Assembly: GCA_023388255.1 (NCBI GenBank)
Contig: JAEWGO010000007.1
Span: forward strand, 124,001 to 188,000
Source: Pseudomonadota bacterium
GTDB lineage: Bacteria; Pseudomonadota; Gammaproteobacteria; Xanthomonadales; Rhodanobacteraceae
Reading direction: 5' to 3'
Length of the DNA stretch: 64,000 nucleotides
In this document: piece by piece, positions 9,107-17,788 of the stretch
Layout: the number at the start of each line of letters is the position of its first letter
Numbering within the stretch: position 1 is the first letter of the stretch
Position numbers and translations under genes: made by a program
Notes under the pieces: generated by a model
Database searches by the model: none
Seen by the model: only the letters and a program-made list of their open reading frames with translations
What the model was told of the DNA's origin: nothing

Positions 9107-9784
9107 GTGGCCGTTTCGCCGATCCGCGAGTTCGCGCTGAAGGCGGTGTTGTGGTTGCCGCTCGCGTTCGTCGTCTGGTTCGTGCTTGCGCCGTTGTGGA
9201 TTTTGCCGTCGGTGCAGCTTGCCAGGCTGCTGCTGCAGGGGTGCTGGGGCGAGATATTCAGCGCCGTTGCGCGCGGCGGCGATTTCCTCGATGCGGGCGG
9301 TCGCGTGGTCGGCCATGCCGACTATCTGGTCAGTCTCTCGACGGCGGTTCAGGTGGTTGTGCCAGCAGGTCCGGATGGCCCCGGCGGTGTCGGTGTACTG
9401 GAGCCGACGATCAATCCGATGGTCTACGCGTATTCGCTGCCGCTGTTCGGTGGGCTTGCGATGGCGACGCCGCTATCGGGCTGGCGGCGCATGGGGCAAC
9501 TGACGCTCGCGTTGGCGGTGATCTGGATCGCGCTGGCCTTCGGCATCGTCGCCGAGAGCCTGAAGACGATCGCGTTCGACAGCGGCGCGGCCGGTGCGGC
9601 AGCGATCGCGCACGCCGGTCTGGCGCCCAACGCGATTGCGCTCGCCTATCAATTCGGGTATCTGATCCTGCCCGCGGTGGTGCCGGTCGCGCTCTGGATC
9701 GGCCTGAATCGCGGATTCATCGACCTTCTGGTCCGTTCGGGCGGGGAACCGGCGGCCACGATCGACGGTCAACAGCACGGATAA
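9107..9784 (+). CDS. Membrane protein resembling the exosortase H-associated protein
   Basis: Integral membrane protein of 225 residues with about four to five hydrophobic segments: residues 10-35, 100-118, 130-150 and 170-195. From memory it resembles the membrane protein annotated as exosortase H-associated in Xanthomonadales (an xrtH neighbour), with the VLWLPLAFVVWFVLAPL start, IYGYGLPL-like and QFGYLILPAVVPVALWI segments. The GTG start follows directly on the purL stop, so translation is probably coupled to purL, though the functions are unrelated. No exosortase and no IPTL-CTERM substrate occurs in the window. The family assignment needs a profile search; a generic unknown membrane protein is the alternative. 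Confidence 0.5.
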   Translation: MAVSPIREFALKAVLWLPLAFVVWFVLAPLWILPSVQLARLLLQGCWGEIFSAVARGGDFLDAGGRVVGHADYLVSLSTAVQVVVPAGPDGPGGVGVLEPTINPMVYAYSLPLFGGLAMATPLSGWRRMGQLTLALAVIWIALAFGIVAESLKTIAFDSGAAGAAAIAHAGLAPNAIALAYQFGYLILPAVVPVALWIGLNRGFIDLLVRSGGEPAATIDGQQHG

Positions 9785-9850
9785 GGCCGCCATCGACGGG
9801 CGGCATGAAACAATCAGGTCCATCGGACCGCTTTTGCGCGTAGGGGATTC

Positions 9851-11593
9851 ATGGCAGCTGTCGCACCGCTCGAACCTGTCGCTTCCGCCGCTGCCGCCAT
9901 CGGCAGCCTGGACGACCGTATCTGCCAGTTCCTGGTCGCGCGCGGCCGCCTCAAGGAAACCGATCTGCTGCGCGGGCGCCGCCTGCACGAGGAGGATCCG
10001 GCATCAGGCAGCCTGGTGTCGTTGCTGACTCGGCTCGGCCTCGTGTCCGAGCGTGAGATGGCGGAAGCGGTTTCCGAATTGCTGCAATTGCCGCTGCTGT
10101 CGGCCAAGGAGTTTCCGGAAACGCCACCGCAGAACGTGCAGACCTCGGTGCGCTTCCTCAAGCACCACCATGTGTGTCCGATCGGTGAAACCGACGATGA
10201 CGTAACCTTGCTGGTCGCCGATCCCGCCGATGCGTTCCCGCTGCAGGCGCTGCAGCTTGCGACCGGACGTACGGTCAAGCTGAACATCGGCCTGCGCAGC
10301 GAGATCGACGACCTGATCGAGCGCTATTACGGTTCCGGTCGTTCCGCGATGGGCACGATCGTCGAGAACCTGACCGACGAGAACAATCGCAGCGAAGACG
10401 ACATCGAGCACCTGCGCGACCTCGCTTCGGAAGCGCCGGTCATCCGCCTGGTAAACCTGGTCATCCAGCGTGCGGTCGAGCAACGCGCCTCGGATATCCA
10501 CGTCGAGCCGTTCGAGAGCCGGCTGAAGGTGCGCTACCGCATCGACGGCGTATTGCACGAAGTCGAATCACCGCCGGCCGCGTCGACCGCGGCGGTCATC
10601 TCGCGCATCAAGATCATGGCGAAACTGAACATCGCCGAGCGCCGTCTGCCGCAGGACGGCCGCATCATGATCCGCGTGCAGGGCAAGGAGCTCGACCTGC
10701 GCGTATCGACCGTGCCGACCGCGCATGGCGAATCGGTGGTCATGCGTATCCTCGATCGCGAAGCGATCGTGTTCGACTTCCACAAGCTTGGCTTCACCGA
10801 TCAGTTCCTGCAGAAATTCATCAACGTGCTGGAATTGCCGCACGGCATCATGCTGGTCACCGGCCCGACCGGTTCGGGCAAGACGACCACGCTGTATACG
10901 GCGCTGAGCCAGCTCAACACCGCCGACGTCAAGATCATCACGGTCGAGGATCCGGTCGAATACCAGATCGAAGGCATCAACCAGATCCAGGCGAAGCCGC
11001 AGATCGGCCTCGATTTTTCGCATGCGCTGCGCTCGATCGTGCGTCAGGATCCGGACATCATCATGATCGGCGAAATGCGCGACCTGGAGACCGCGAAGAT
11101 TGCGATCCAGTCTGCGCTCACGGGCCATCTGGTGTTGTCGACCCTGCATACGAACAACGCCGCTGGCGGCATTACCCGAATGCTCGACATGGGCGTCGAG
11201 GACTATCTGCTCACGTCCACGGTGAACGGCATCCTCGCGCAGCGCCTCGTGCGCCGTCTGGACCGTTCGGTCGCCGAAGTCTATGAACCGCTGCCCGAGG
11301 TCATCAAGGAATTCAACCTCGAAGGCCTCAGCGACGAACGTCCGATCAAGTTGTTCAAGCCGGGATCGAGCGCCGCCAATCCGACCGGCTACTTCGGCCG
11401 CACGACGATCATGGAGTTCCTCGTCATGTCCGATACGATCCGGCGCCAGATCATGCAGCATGCCGGCATGGGCGAGATCGAGCAGCAGGCGCGCAAGGAA
11501 GGCATGCGCACGATGTATGAAGACGGTCTGGTCAAGTCCATGCAGGGCGAGACGACGATCGAGGAAGTGCTGCGCGTGACGTCGGAATCGTGA
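9851..11593 (+). CDS. gspE: Type II secretion ATPase GspE
   Basis: Cytoplasmic hexameric ATPase that powers pseudopilus assembly; 580 residues. N-terminal MshEN-like domains (about 20-160) bind GspL. The catalytic domain has Walker A GPTGSGKT at 338-345, an Asp box and Walker B region DIIMIGEMRD near 403-412, and the His box LSTLHTN. A taggggattc ribosome site precedes the ATG. It is the first gene of the operon, in the order used by the Xanthomonas xps system. Unusually, the tetra-cysteine zinc motif normally found after the RLVRRL segment is absent: the region from there to YFGRTTIMEF has no cysteine, and the protein has only one cysteine in total. PilB is unlikely given the gene context. 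Confidence 0.95.
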   Translation: MAAVAPLEPVASAAAAIGSLDDRICQFLVARGRLKETDLLRGRRLHEEDPASGSLVSLLTRLGLVSEREMAEAVSELLQLPLLSAKEFPETPPQNVQTSVRFLKHHHVCPIGETDDDVTLLVADPADAFPLQALQLATGRTVKLNIGLRSEIDDLIERYYGSGRSAMGTIVENLTDENNRSEDDIEHLRDLASEAPVIRLVNLVIQRAVEQRASDIHVEPFESRLKVRYRIDGVLHEVESPPAASTAAVISRIKIMAKLNIAERRLPQDGRIMIRVQGKELDLRVSTVPTAHGESVVMRILDREAIVFDFHKLGFTDQFLQKFINVLELPHGIMLVTGPTGSGKTTTLYTALSQLNTADVKIITVEDPVEYQIEGINQIQAKPQIGLDFSHALRSIVRQDPDIIMIGEMRDLETAKIAIQSALTGHLVLSTLHTNNAAGGITRMLDMGVEDYLLTSTVNGILAQRLVRRLDRSVAEVYEPLPEVIKEFNLEGLSDERPIKLFKPGSSAANPTGYFGRTTIMEFLVMSDTIRRQIMQHAGMGEIEQQARKEGMRTMYEDGLVKSMQGETTIEEVLRVTSES

Positions 11594-11600
11594 TGAAGCC

Positions 11601-11711
11601 GGGATTCGGGATCGGGAATCGGGGGTTCGGGAGCGCGTGCTTCACGGGTTCCGATGCGTTCGCTCGTCCCCGCGTTCTTCCTTTGCCAATCACGAATCAC
11701 GAATCACGAAT
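11601..11711. repeat. Degenerate GGATTCGG tract and 7-bp tandem repeat
   Basis: The gspE-gspF gap is the widest in the operon and is made of simple repeats. A degenerate ggattcgg/gaatcggg tract lies at 11601-11632, and three exact copies of aatcacg lie at 11688-11708. The same ggattcgg-type unit recurs at 13453-13545, near 14710-14790 and inside purL. The gap may separate gspE from the rest of the operon at the translational level. Confidence 0.7.
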
Positions 11712-11720
11712 TTCGGCCCC

Positions 11721-12938
11721 ATGACTCTCTACTACTACAAAGCCGTCGCTCCTTCCGGTGAAACGCTCGAAGGTCAGTTCGACCTCGCCAGTCACGACGA
11801 AGTGATCGGCAAGCTGCAGGATGCGGGCAATATCCCGCTGGAGGTCCGCGAGGCCGACGGCGGCGATTCGGCCAGCCTGTTCGCGGCGCTGTTCAAACGT
11901 GCGACCTTGTCGCAGGCGCAGGTCGTGCAATTCACGCAGCAGCTGGCGACTTTGCTGGGCGCCGGCCAGCCGCTCGATCGCGGCCTGCAGATCCTTCTGG
12001 ATCTACCGGAAAGCGACAAGGCCAAGCGCCTGCTCGAGCGCGTGCGCGACCAGGTGCGCGGCGGCACGCCACTGTCGGATGCGCTCGAAGCCGAGCACGG
12101 CAGTTTCTCGAAGTTGTACGTGAACATGGTGCGCGCCGGCGAGGCCGGCGGCTCGCTGGATGAAACCCTCGCGCGCCTGGCCGACTATCTCGAGCGCAGC
12201 GCGAATCTAAAGAGCAGCGTGGTCAACGCGATGATCTATCCGGCCTTCCTGGTCGGCATGGTGATGGTGTCGTTGATGGTGCTGCTGATCTATGTGGTGC
12301 CGCAGTTCGCGCCGATGTTCGCCGACATGAACGTCGAGATGCCGCTGATCACGAAGGTCGTGCTTGCGGTCGGCTCGACCTTGCAGAACTTCTGGTGGCT
12401 CATTCTCGCCGCGATCGTGTTTGGTGTCGGCTGGTTCCGGCGACAAATGTCCGATCCGGCTTCGCGACTGAAGATCGACGAGCGCCTGCTCAACATGCGC
12501 GTGATCGGCGATGTGATTCGCAAGGTCGAGACCGCGCGCCTGGCACGCACGCTCGGCACGTTGCTGAAGAATGGCGTGCCGCTGCTTTCGGGTCTCACCG
12601 TTGCGCGCAACGTGATGGGCAATACCGTGCTCGCCGAGGCCGTCGGGCAGGCGGCCGAAGAGGTCAAGACCGGTGGCGGCCTCGGTTTCGCGTTGACCCA
12701 ATCCAAACGGTTTCCGAAGCTCGCACTGCAGATGATCAGCGTCGGCGAGGAATCGGGCGAACTGGACACGATGCTGATGAAGGTGGCCGACACCTTCGAC
12801 ATCGAGGTGAAAAACACGCTCGATCGCTTGCTCGCCGCGCTGGTTCCGGCGACGACGATCGTGATGACCGTCATCGTCGCGATGATCATGCTGGCGATCG
12901 TGATGCCGATCATGAACATCGCTGGTGCGGTGAAGTGA
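11721..12938 (+). CDS. gspF: Type II secretion inner-membrane protein GspF
   Basis: Polytopic inner-membrane platform protein of 405 residues. Two repeated cytoplasmic T2SSF domains (about 70-190 and 275-395) each end in membrane helices, the first being MIYPAFLVGMVMVSLMVLL and the last TIVMTVIVAMIMLAIVMPI. The ATG at 11721 gives the typical start MTLYYYKAVAPSG; an upstream in-frame start would only translate the repeat tract. It works with GspE and GspL to drive pseudopilin assembly. PilC is the main relative, but the neighbours fix it as GspF. Confidence 0.95.
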   Translation: MTLYYYKAVAPSGETLEGQFDLASHDEVIGKLQDAGNIPLEVREADGGDSASLFAALFKRATLSQAQVVQFTQQLATLLGAGQPLDRGLQILLDLPESDKAKRLLERVRDQVRGGTPLSDALEAEHGSFSKLYVNMVRAGEAGGSLDETLARLADYLERSANLKSSVVNAMIYPAFLVGMVMVSLMVLLIYVVPQFAPMFADMNVEMPLITKVVLAVGSTLQNFWWLILAAIVFGVGWFRRQMSDPASRLKIDERLLNMRVIGDVIRKVETARLARTLGTLLKNGVPLLSGLTVARNVMGNTVLAEAVGQAAEEVKTGGGLGFALTQSKRFPKLALQMISVGEESGELDTMLMKVADTFDIEVKNTLDRLLAALVPATTIVMTVIVAMIMLAIVMPIMNIAGAVK

Positions 12939-13002
12939 TTCAACATCGAAAGTGGACGCACTTGTCCGGTTCGAGATTTGCAAACGAGGAAACACAAACA
13001 CA

Positions 13003-13437
13003 ATGAATATCCGCTCATATCGCAACATCCGCCGCCTGCCGCGCGCCGCCGGCTTCAGCCTGATCGAAATGCTCGCCGTGATCGTGCTGATCGGCATCGT
13101 CGCCGGCATCGTCGTGCAGCAGGTCGGCAAGAACGTCGACAAGGGCAAATACGGTTCCGGCAAGGCCCAGGTGCAGATGCTGGCCGGCAAGATCGAAGGC
13201 TACGCGCTCGACAACGGTTCGCCGCCGGCGCGTCTGGAAGACATGATCACCAAGCCCGGCAATGCATCGAACTGGCAGGGGCCGTATGCGAAGGAATCGG
13301 ATCTCAAGGATCCGTTCGGCCATGCGTTCCAGTACAAGGCGCCCGGCGAACACGGCGATTTCGACATCATCTTCCTCGGCAAGGACGGCCAGGCCGGCGG
13401 CGACGGCGTCAACGCGGACTACGGCAACTGGCAATGA
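13003..13437 (+). CDS. gspG: Major pseudopilin GspG
   Basis: Pseudopilin of 144 residues. A basic leader ends in AAG, followed by the processing site and FSLIEMLAVIVLIGIVAG, with Glu at +5 as required for PilD-type peptidase cleavage and assembly. The C-terminal half has the GspG pattern (KDPFGHAFQYKAPGEHGDFDIIFLGKDG) with the conserved calcium-loop aspartates. The ATG at 13003 follows a cgagga ribosome site. GspG is the main subunit of the pseudopilus. Its stop overlaps the start of the next gene (ATGA). Confidence 0.95.
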   Translation: MNIRSYRNIRRLPRAAGFSLIEMLAVIVLIGIVAGIVVQQVGKNVDKGKYGSGKAQVQMLAGKIEGYALDNGSPPARLEDMITKPGNASNWQGPYAKESDLKDPFGHAFQYKAPGEHGDFDIIFLGKDGQAGGDGVNADYGNWQ

Positions 13438-13991
13438 CGAGCCGAAGGGCGGGAATGGAGAATAGGGAATCGGCAGAGTGTTGCTCCTTGCCGATTTTCG
13501 CTCCCGACCATTCCCCTTCCTCCGTTCCTGATTCCCGGCCGCTCGCGCGCAAACGCGCAAGCGGCTTCACCCTGATCGAAATGCTGGCCGTGATCGTGTT
13601 GCTCGCGATTGCAATGACTGTGGTCACGGTGTCGTTCTCCAAGAGCTTGCAAAGCGCGAAGATCCGCGGCGCCAGTCGCGACCTCGTCGCCGCGCTGCGC
13701 TACACGCGCGGGCAGGCGATCGTGAAGGGCACGCAGGAAGTGCTGACGCTGAACCTCGACAACAATTCCTATAGCGCGCCCGGCAAGTCGGCTGTCGCGT
13801 TGCCGAAGGGCATGGTGCTGCGCCTGACCACGGCCGATACCGAGGTGAGCGGCAACACCGGCGGCATCCGATTCTTCGCCGACGGCAGTTCCACCGGTGG
13901 ACATATTTCCGTGCTGCAGGGGCAGCGCGAATGGCGCATCAACGTGGCGTGGCTGACCGGCGACATCGCGCTCGACGAGAAGCCCGAATAG
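13434..13991 (+). CDS. gspH: Minor pseudopilin GspH with repeat-extended leader
   Basis: Minor pseudopilin of about 185 residues if translation starts at the ATGA overlap with gspG. The prepilin site is RASG-FTLIEMLAVIVLLAIAMTVV near residue 43. The leader would then be about 43 residues, far longer than the usual 6-15, and much of it is encoded by the degenerate gaatagggaatcgg and gattcccgg repeat units at 13453-13545. An ATG at 13455 is the other candidate start. No ATG lies closer to the prepilin motif, so the long leader seems real unless a rare start codon is used. GspH sits in the pseudopilus and binds GspJ/I/K at the tip or GspG along the shaft. Confidence 0.8.
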   Translation: MTSRRAGMENRESAECCSLPIFAPDHSPSSVPDSRPLARKRASGFTLIEMLAVIVLLAIAMTVVTVSFSKSLQSAKIRGASRDLVAALRYTRGQAIVKGTQEVLTLNLDNNSYSAPGKSAVALPKGMVLRLTTADTEVSGNTGGIRFFADGSSTGGHISVLQGQREWRINVAWLTGDIALDEKPE

Positions 13992-14103
13992 CCGCCGCCA
14001 TGGCGCGCGGCGGCAATGCGATCCCCCGATGCGGAGCGAATCCGCCGGATTGAACGACGTACGCCGACGAACTCGGCGCGAATCCTGCGGTCCACTTATT
14101 CCC

Positions 14104-14688
14104 ATGAAACCCTTCCGCCAACCCGTGCGTGGATTCAGCCTGATCGAAATGGTCGCGGCATTCCTCGTGTTCGCAATCGGCATGGGGGTGCTGATGCAGA
14201 TCCTCGCGACCTCGATGCGCAATACGCGGCAGTCCTCGGACTACACGATGGCGGCGTTGTGGGCGCAGTCCAAACTCGACACGGTCGGCGTCGGTTCGCC
14301 AATCGAAGCCGGCCGCAGCAATGGCCGCTTCGACGATGTGTATGGCTGGGAGCTGGACATCGAGCAGGTCGATCCGGCCAGCGTCGAACCGCCGCCGCAG
14401 CAGGTTCAGGCGATGGGCGGGAACGTCAACGGCAGGGGAGGGGCGACTGCAAACCCGCAGGCGAACACCACGTCGGTCGCCAACGCCGGGCTTGGTGGCG
14501 GCTTGCAGGCGGCGCCATTCGATCTCTACCAGGTGGACCTCACCGTGTTCTGGGGCGGCCGCTACGGGTCGAAGGTGCGCACGGCGCATTTCGGTACCTT
14601 GCGCGCGACCAATCCGGATGCCGCCAATGGCATGAATGGCGCGAACATGAAGATGCCGCCACCGCGCTATGGTGGAGGGACGAGGTGA
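14104..14688 (+). CDS. gspI: Minor pseudopilin GspI
   Basis: Minor pseudopilin of 194 residues with leader MKPFRQPVRG, processing site and FSLIEMVAAFLVFAIGMGVL, with Glu at +5. The ATG at 14104 gives this normal short leader. The C-terminal domain carries a Pro/Gln/Gly/Asn-rich insertion (about residues 98-130, PPPQQVQAMGGNVNGRGG) and a Met/Pro/Gly-rich tail, making it longer than E. coli GspI. GspI nucleates the pseudopilus tip complex with GspJ and GspK. The gene ends in a TGATG overlap with gspJ. Confidence 0.88.
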   Translation: MKPFRQPVRGFSLIEMVAAFLVFAIGMGVLMQILATSMRNTRQSSDYTMAALWAQSKLDTVGVGSPIEAGRSNGRFDDVYGWELDIEQVDPASVEPPPQQVQAMGGNVNGRGGATANPQANTTSVANAGLGGGLQAAPFDLYQVDLTVFWGGRYGSKVRTAHFGTLRATNPDAANGMNGANMKMPPPRYGGGTR

Positions 14689-15524
14689 TGGCGAAGCCGG
14701 GGTTGCAGAGTCGGTATTCGCAATGGGGAAGCGCGCAGCAGCCTGTGAGCGCGTCGGCGACTGCTCGCATGAATCCCGAATCCGCGGCGCTTAACGGCAG
14801 TCGAAAGCGGATCATTCCCAATTTCCGCTCTTCCGCCGGTTTCACCTTGCTCGAAGTGATGCTGGCGATCCTGCTGCTGGCGGTATTGCTCGCCGGCACG
14901 TATGGCGCTATTCGCACGGCCGTGCATGCGATGCATTCGGGCGAACTGGCGATCGATCGCACCAATCGCCTGCGCGTAGCGCAGGAATTCGTGCGTCGGC
15001 AGGTCAGCCACATCATGCCGCTTGCGTTCGGTCAGGACCACAACACGAACACGAATTTCGTGTTCGAGGGCAAGGGCAATTTCATGCGCTTCGTGGCGCC
15101 GATGCCGGGCTATCTGTCCAAGGGCGGTCCGTACGTGCAGACCTTGTCGTTCGCCGGCAGTCGCCGTGGCGGCAAGCAGTTGCTGTTCACCGACGAGATG
15201 CTCAACGGCTTCGACATCGACGAGAAGAGATCGGACAACGAGCCTTCGGTGCTGCTCGACGAGATCGCCGACGGCCACTTCGAATACCGCACGATCGACG
15301 ACCAGGGCGAAATGACCGACTGGTCCGATCGCTGGGAAGACGAAAGCGTCACGCCGGTCATGGTGCGCGTCGTCGTGCGCATGCGGCCGGAGGCGCGCGT
15401 CGAGTTTCCCGAGATGGAAATCCCGCTGCTGCTCGATGTCGGCGCCGTGCGCAGCATGAACCGGCCGAACCAGATGCTCGGGATTGGCACGCGCGCCGGC
15501 CTGCAACCGGGGAGCAAGCAGTGA
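14688..15524 (+). CDS. gspJ: Minor pseudopilin GspJ
   Basis: Minor pseudopilin with prepilin motif SSAG-FTLLEVMLAILLLAVLLAG and Glu at +5. With the overlapping ATG at 14688 the product is 278 residues and the leader about 50 residues; starting at the ATG at 14770 leaves about 23 residues and is also plausible. As in gspH, the long leader is encoded by sequence resembling the genome's ggattcgg repeats. The body contains the GspJ-type segment RVAQEFVRRQVSHIMPL. It forms the tip complex with GspI and GspK. The stop overlaps the GTG start of gspK by 4 bp. Confidence 0.88.
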   Translation: MAKPGLQSRYSQWGSAQQPVSASATARMNPESAALNGSRKRIIPNFRSSAGFTLLEVMLAILLLAVLLAGTYGAIRTAVHAMHSGELAIDRTNRLRVAQEFVRRQVSHIMPLAFGQDHNTNTNFVFEGKGNFMRFVAPMPGYLSKGGPYVQTLSFAGSRRGGKQLLFTDEMLNGFDIDEKRSDNEPSVLLDEIADGHFEYRTIDDQGEMTDWSDRWEDESVTPVMVRVVVRMRPEARVEFPEMEIPLLLDVGAVRSMNRPNQMLGIGTRAGLQPGSKQ

Positions 15525-16513
15525 GCCGTTCGTGCCGTCGCATGACTGGGCGATGCAGTGCTCCGGCGCGCGAGCGCGGCATCGCGTTCATCCTGGTGCT
15601 TTGGGTGATCGCGATGCTGGCGATCCTGCTCGGCAGCTTCTCGATGGTCGCGCGGACCGAGAATCTGCAATCGCGACACTTGTTCGACACGACGCAGGCG
15701 CGCTACGCGGCCGAGGCCGGTCTCAACCTCGCCGTATTCGAGCTGCGCAAGAGCGATCCTGTCGAACGCTGGGTCGCGGACGGTCGCCCATACACGTTCG
15801 GCTATGGCGATGCGGAGCTCGAAGTCAGCATCACCGACGATTCAGGCAAGATCGATCTCAATTCCGCCTGCAGCAGCGGTGTGCAGAATGGCGCCGCGGC
15901 CTCGAACCCCGGGGCGCCGGCGATGGGGTTGGGCATTCTGCTCAATCTGTTCACCTCGCGTGGTGTCGCGCTCGACCAAGCGCAGGCGCTGGTTGCAGCG
16001 ATCTCGGACTGGTGCGACCCCGACGATCTGGCGCAGCTCAACGGAGCCGAGATCGCCGAATACAAGGCAGCCGGCCTTTCCTATGGCCCGACCAATCAGC
16101 CATTCCAGACAGTGTCCGAGCTGCAGCAGGTGCTGGGCATGAACTACGAGCTGTTTTCCAAGGTCGAGCCGATGTTGACGATCTACTCAGGCAGCGGCCA
16201 GCCGAGTGCGGCGTTCGCGTCGGCCGAAACCCTCGCCGCGATGTATCCGGATGCGTCGCCCGAGCAACTGCAGCAACTGGTCCAGCAGCGCCAGCAGATG
16301 ATGCCGGGCGATATGGCCGGTGGCGGTTTGATGCTGCCCGACGGATCGCCGCTCATGGCAGGCGGCGGCGGCCTCACGTATAGTGTGAAATCCCGTGCGA
16401 AGCTGCCCAATGGCGCCAGCACCACCTTGGATGCAACCATCCGCATGGGCGGAATCAACGCGGCCGGAAGGCCTTACGTGATTCTGCGCTGGCGGGATGG
16501 GGAAACCTCGTAG
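15521..16513 (+). CDS. gspK: Tip pseudopilin GspK
   Basis: Large minor pseudopilin of 330 residues. The prepilin-like start is RERG-IAFILVLWVIAMLAILLG; as in other GspK proteins the +5 Glu is missing and the +1 residue is not Phe. The following segment (NLQSRHLFDTTQARYAAEAGLNLA) and the helical domain with DWCDPDD are GspK hallmarks. A Gln/Met-rich stretch follows (residues about 245-265). It caps the pseudopilus and contacts the secretin. The GTG start overlaps the gspJ stop. Confidence 0.92.
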   Translation: MSRSCRRMTGRCSAPARERGIAFILVLWVIAMLAILLGSFSMVARTENLQSRHLFDTTQARYAAEAGLNLAVFELRKSDPVERWVADGRPYTFGYGDAELEVSITDDSGKIDLNSACSSGVQNGAAASNPGAPAMGLGILLNLFTSRGVALDQAQALVAAISDWCDPDDLAQLNGAEIAEYKAAGLSYGPTNQPFQTVSELQQVLGMNYELFSKVEPMLTIYSGSGQPSAAFASAETLAAMYPDASPEQLQQLVQQRQQMMPGDMAGGGLMLPDGSPLMAGGGGLTYSVKSRAKLPNGASTTLDATIRMGGINAAGRPYVILRWRDGETS

Positions 16514-16519
16514 CTCATC

Positions 16520-17788
16520 GTGAATCCAGCCCTAGACAGACAACTCGCGCGTCTGCGGACACGCCTTGCCAAGACGCCGCTGCCAGGCTTTTTTGCGTGG
16601 TGGGGCAGGGAGCTGCTCGCCTGCTTGCCGGAGCGCTGGCGCAGCGTGCTGGCCGAACGTTCCGAATCGCTGCTGCTGGATCTGCGCGACGAGGAGATCA
16701 TCGTCTGGCGCGAACGCGGCGAGGCGATGAGCGAGTACGCGCGTATCCCGCGCGACCTGCCGGCCGACGCCCAGAGTGCGGAATTCCAGCGCTTGCGCAC
16801 GGCGATCGGTGACCCGGCGGTACGCAGCGTGTTCTGTATCCCGGCCGACCGTGTGCTCACGCGCGTTCTCAGCCTGCCCGCCGCCGCCGAGGACAACCTG
16901 CGCCAGGTATTGTCGTTCGAGATGGACCGGCAGACGCCGTTCAAGGCCGACCAGGTGTACTTTGACAGCCGCGTGATCGGTCACGATGCCAGCGGCCGCA
17001 ATGCGCAAGTGGAGCTGGTGTTGATTCCACGCGGTCGGCTCGATCAGGAGCTTGGTGCGTTGCCGTCCGGCGCTGCCGATCTCGATGGCGTCGACAGCTG
17101 GCGCGGCGAACCGGGCGCCGGCCGTCGCCACACCAACCTGCTGCCGCCGGAGCGACGCGCACGTCGGCGCAACCTGCGCCTGCCGCTGAACCTCGGCCTC
17201 GCTGCGCTGGCAGTGATCCTGTTGATGGTCGCGATGGACGAATCGCTGGCGAACCGCGCGGCGGCCGTCGACGCGATGCGCCTGGAAGTGGAAAAAGCGA
17301 ACAATGAGGCGAAGCAGGTCGCCGCACTGCGCAAGACATTGGTCGACTCGATCGCTGGCGCGAACTTCCTCGCCGACCGCAAGCGCAAGGGCCCGCTGAC
17401 CGTGGCCTTGATCAACGACATCACCCTGCGCTTGCCGGAAGACACCTATCTCGAACGCCTGCAGATCGAGAACAAGCAGGTGCAGTTGCAAGGACAGGCG
17501 AAGGAAGCGGCCAAGCTGATCGCGTTGCTTGGTGAATCCCCGTGCCTCGGAAACCCCGGTTTCCAGGGCCAGGTGCAGCCAGATCCGCGTACCGGCAAGG
17601 AGCGCTTCCAGATCAATGCGGAGCTGCGCGAATGCGCGCCCGAGCAGGCGGCTGCGAAAGCGTCGCCAGCGGCAGCGGCGAAACAGGCCGCACCGGCGCC
17701 AGCCGCGCCCGAGCCGGGCAGGGCTCCCGCAGCGGCTGACCACGCCACGGCGAAGAAAGCAGCGGAGGCCAAGCATGGCGGCAAGTAG
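16520..17788 (+). CDS. gspL: Type II secretion protein GspL (PilN-like)
   Basis: Bitopic inner-membrane protein of 422 residues (GTG start). A cytoplasmic region (1-225) binds GspE; it contains VLTRVLSLPAAAEDNLRQVL and QTPFKADQVYFD segments typical of the PilM/GspL fold. One membrane helix follows near 228-243, then a periplasmic coiled region and ferredoxin-like PilN domain, and finally a low-complexity Ala/Pro tail (about 375-422). The tail is absent from most GspL proteins. Its end overlaps the gspM start by 14 bp. It corresponds to XpsL. Confidence 0.85.
   Translation: MNPALDRQLARLRTRLAKTPLPGFFAWWGRELLACLPERWRSVLAERSESLLLDLRDEEIIVWRERGEAMSEYARIPRDLPADAQSAEFQRLRTAIGDPAVRSVFCIPADRVLTRVLSLPAAAEDNLRQVLSFEMDRQTPFKADQVYFDSRVIGHDASGRNAQVELVLIPRGRLDQELGALPSGAADLDGVDSWRGEPGAGRRHTNLLPPERRARRRNLRLPLNLGLAALAVILLMVAMDESLANRAAAVDAMRLEVEKANNEAKQVAALRKTLVDSIAGANFLADRKRKGPLTVALINDITLRLPEDTYLERLQIENKQVQLQGQAKEAAKLIALLGESPCLGNPGFQGQVQPDPRTGKERFQINAELRECAPEQAAAKASPAAAAKQAAPAPAAPEPGRAPAAADHATAKKAAEAKHGGK

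Noticed and set aside
11688..11711. CRISPR-like array
   Set aside because: Only three copies of a 7-bp unit without spacers; a simple tandem repeat.
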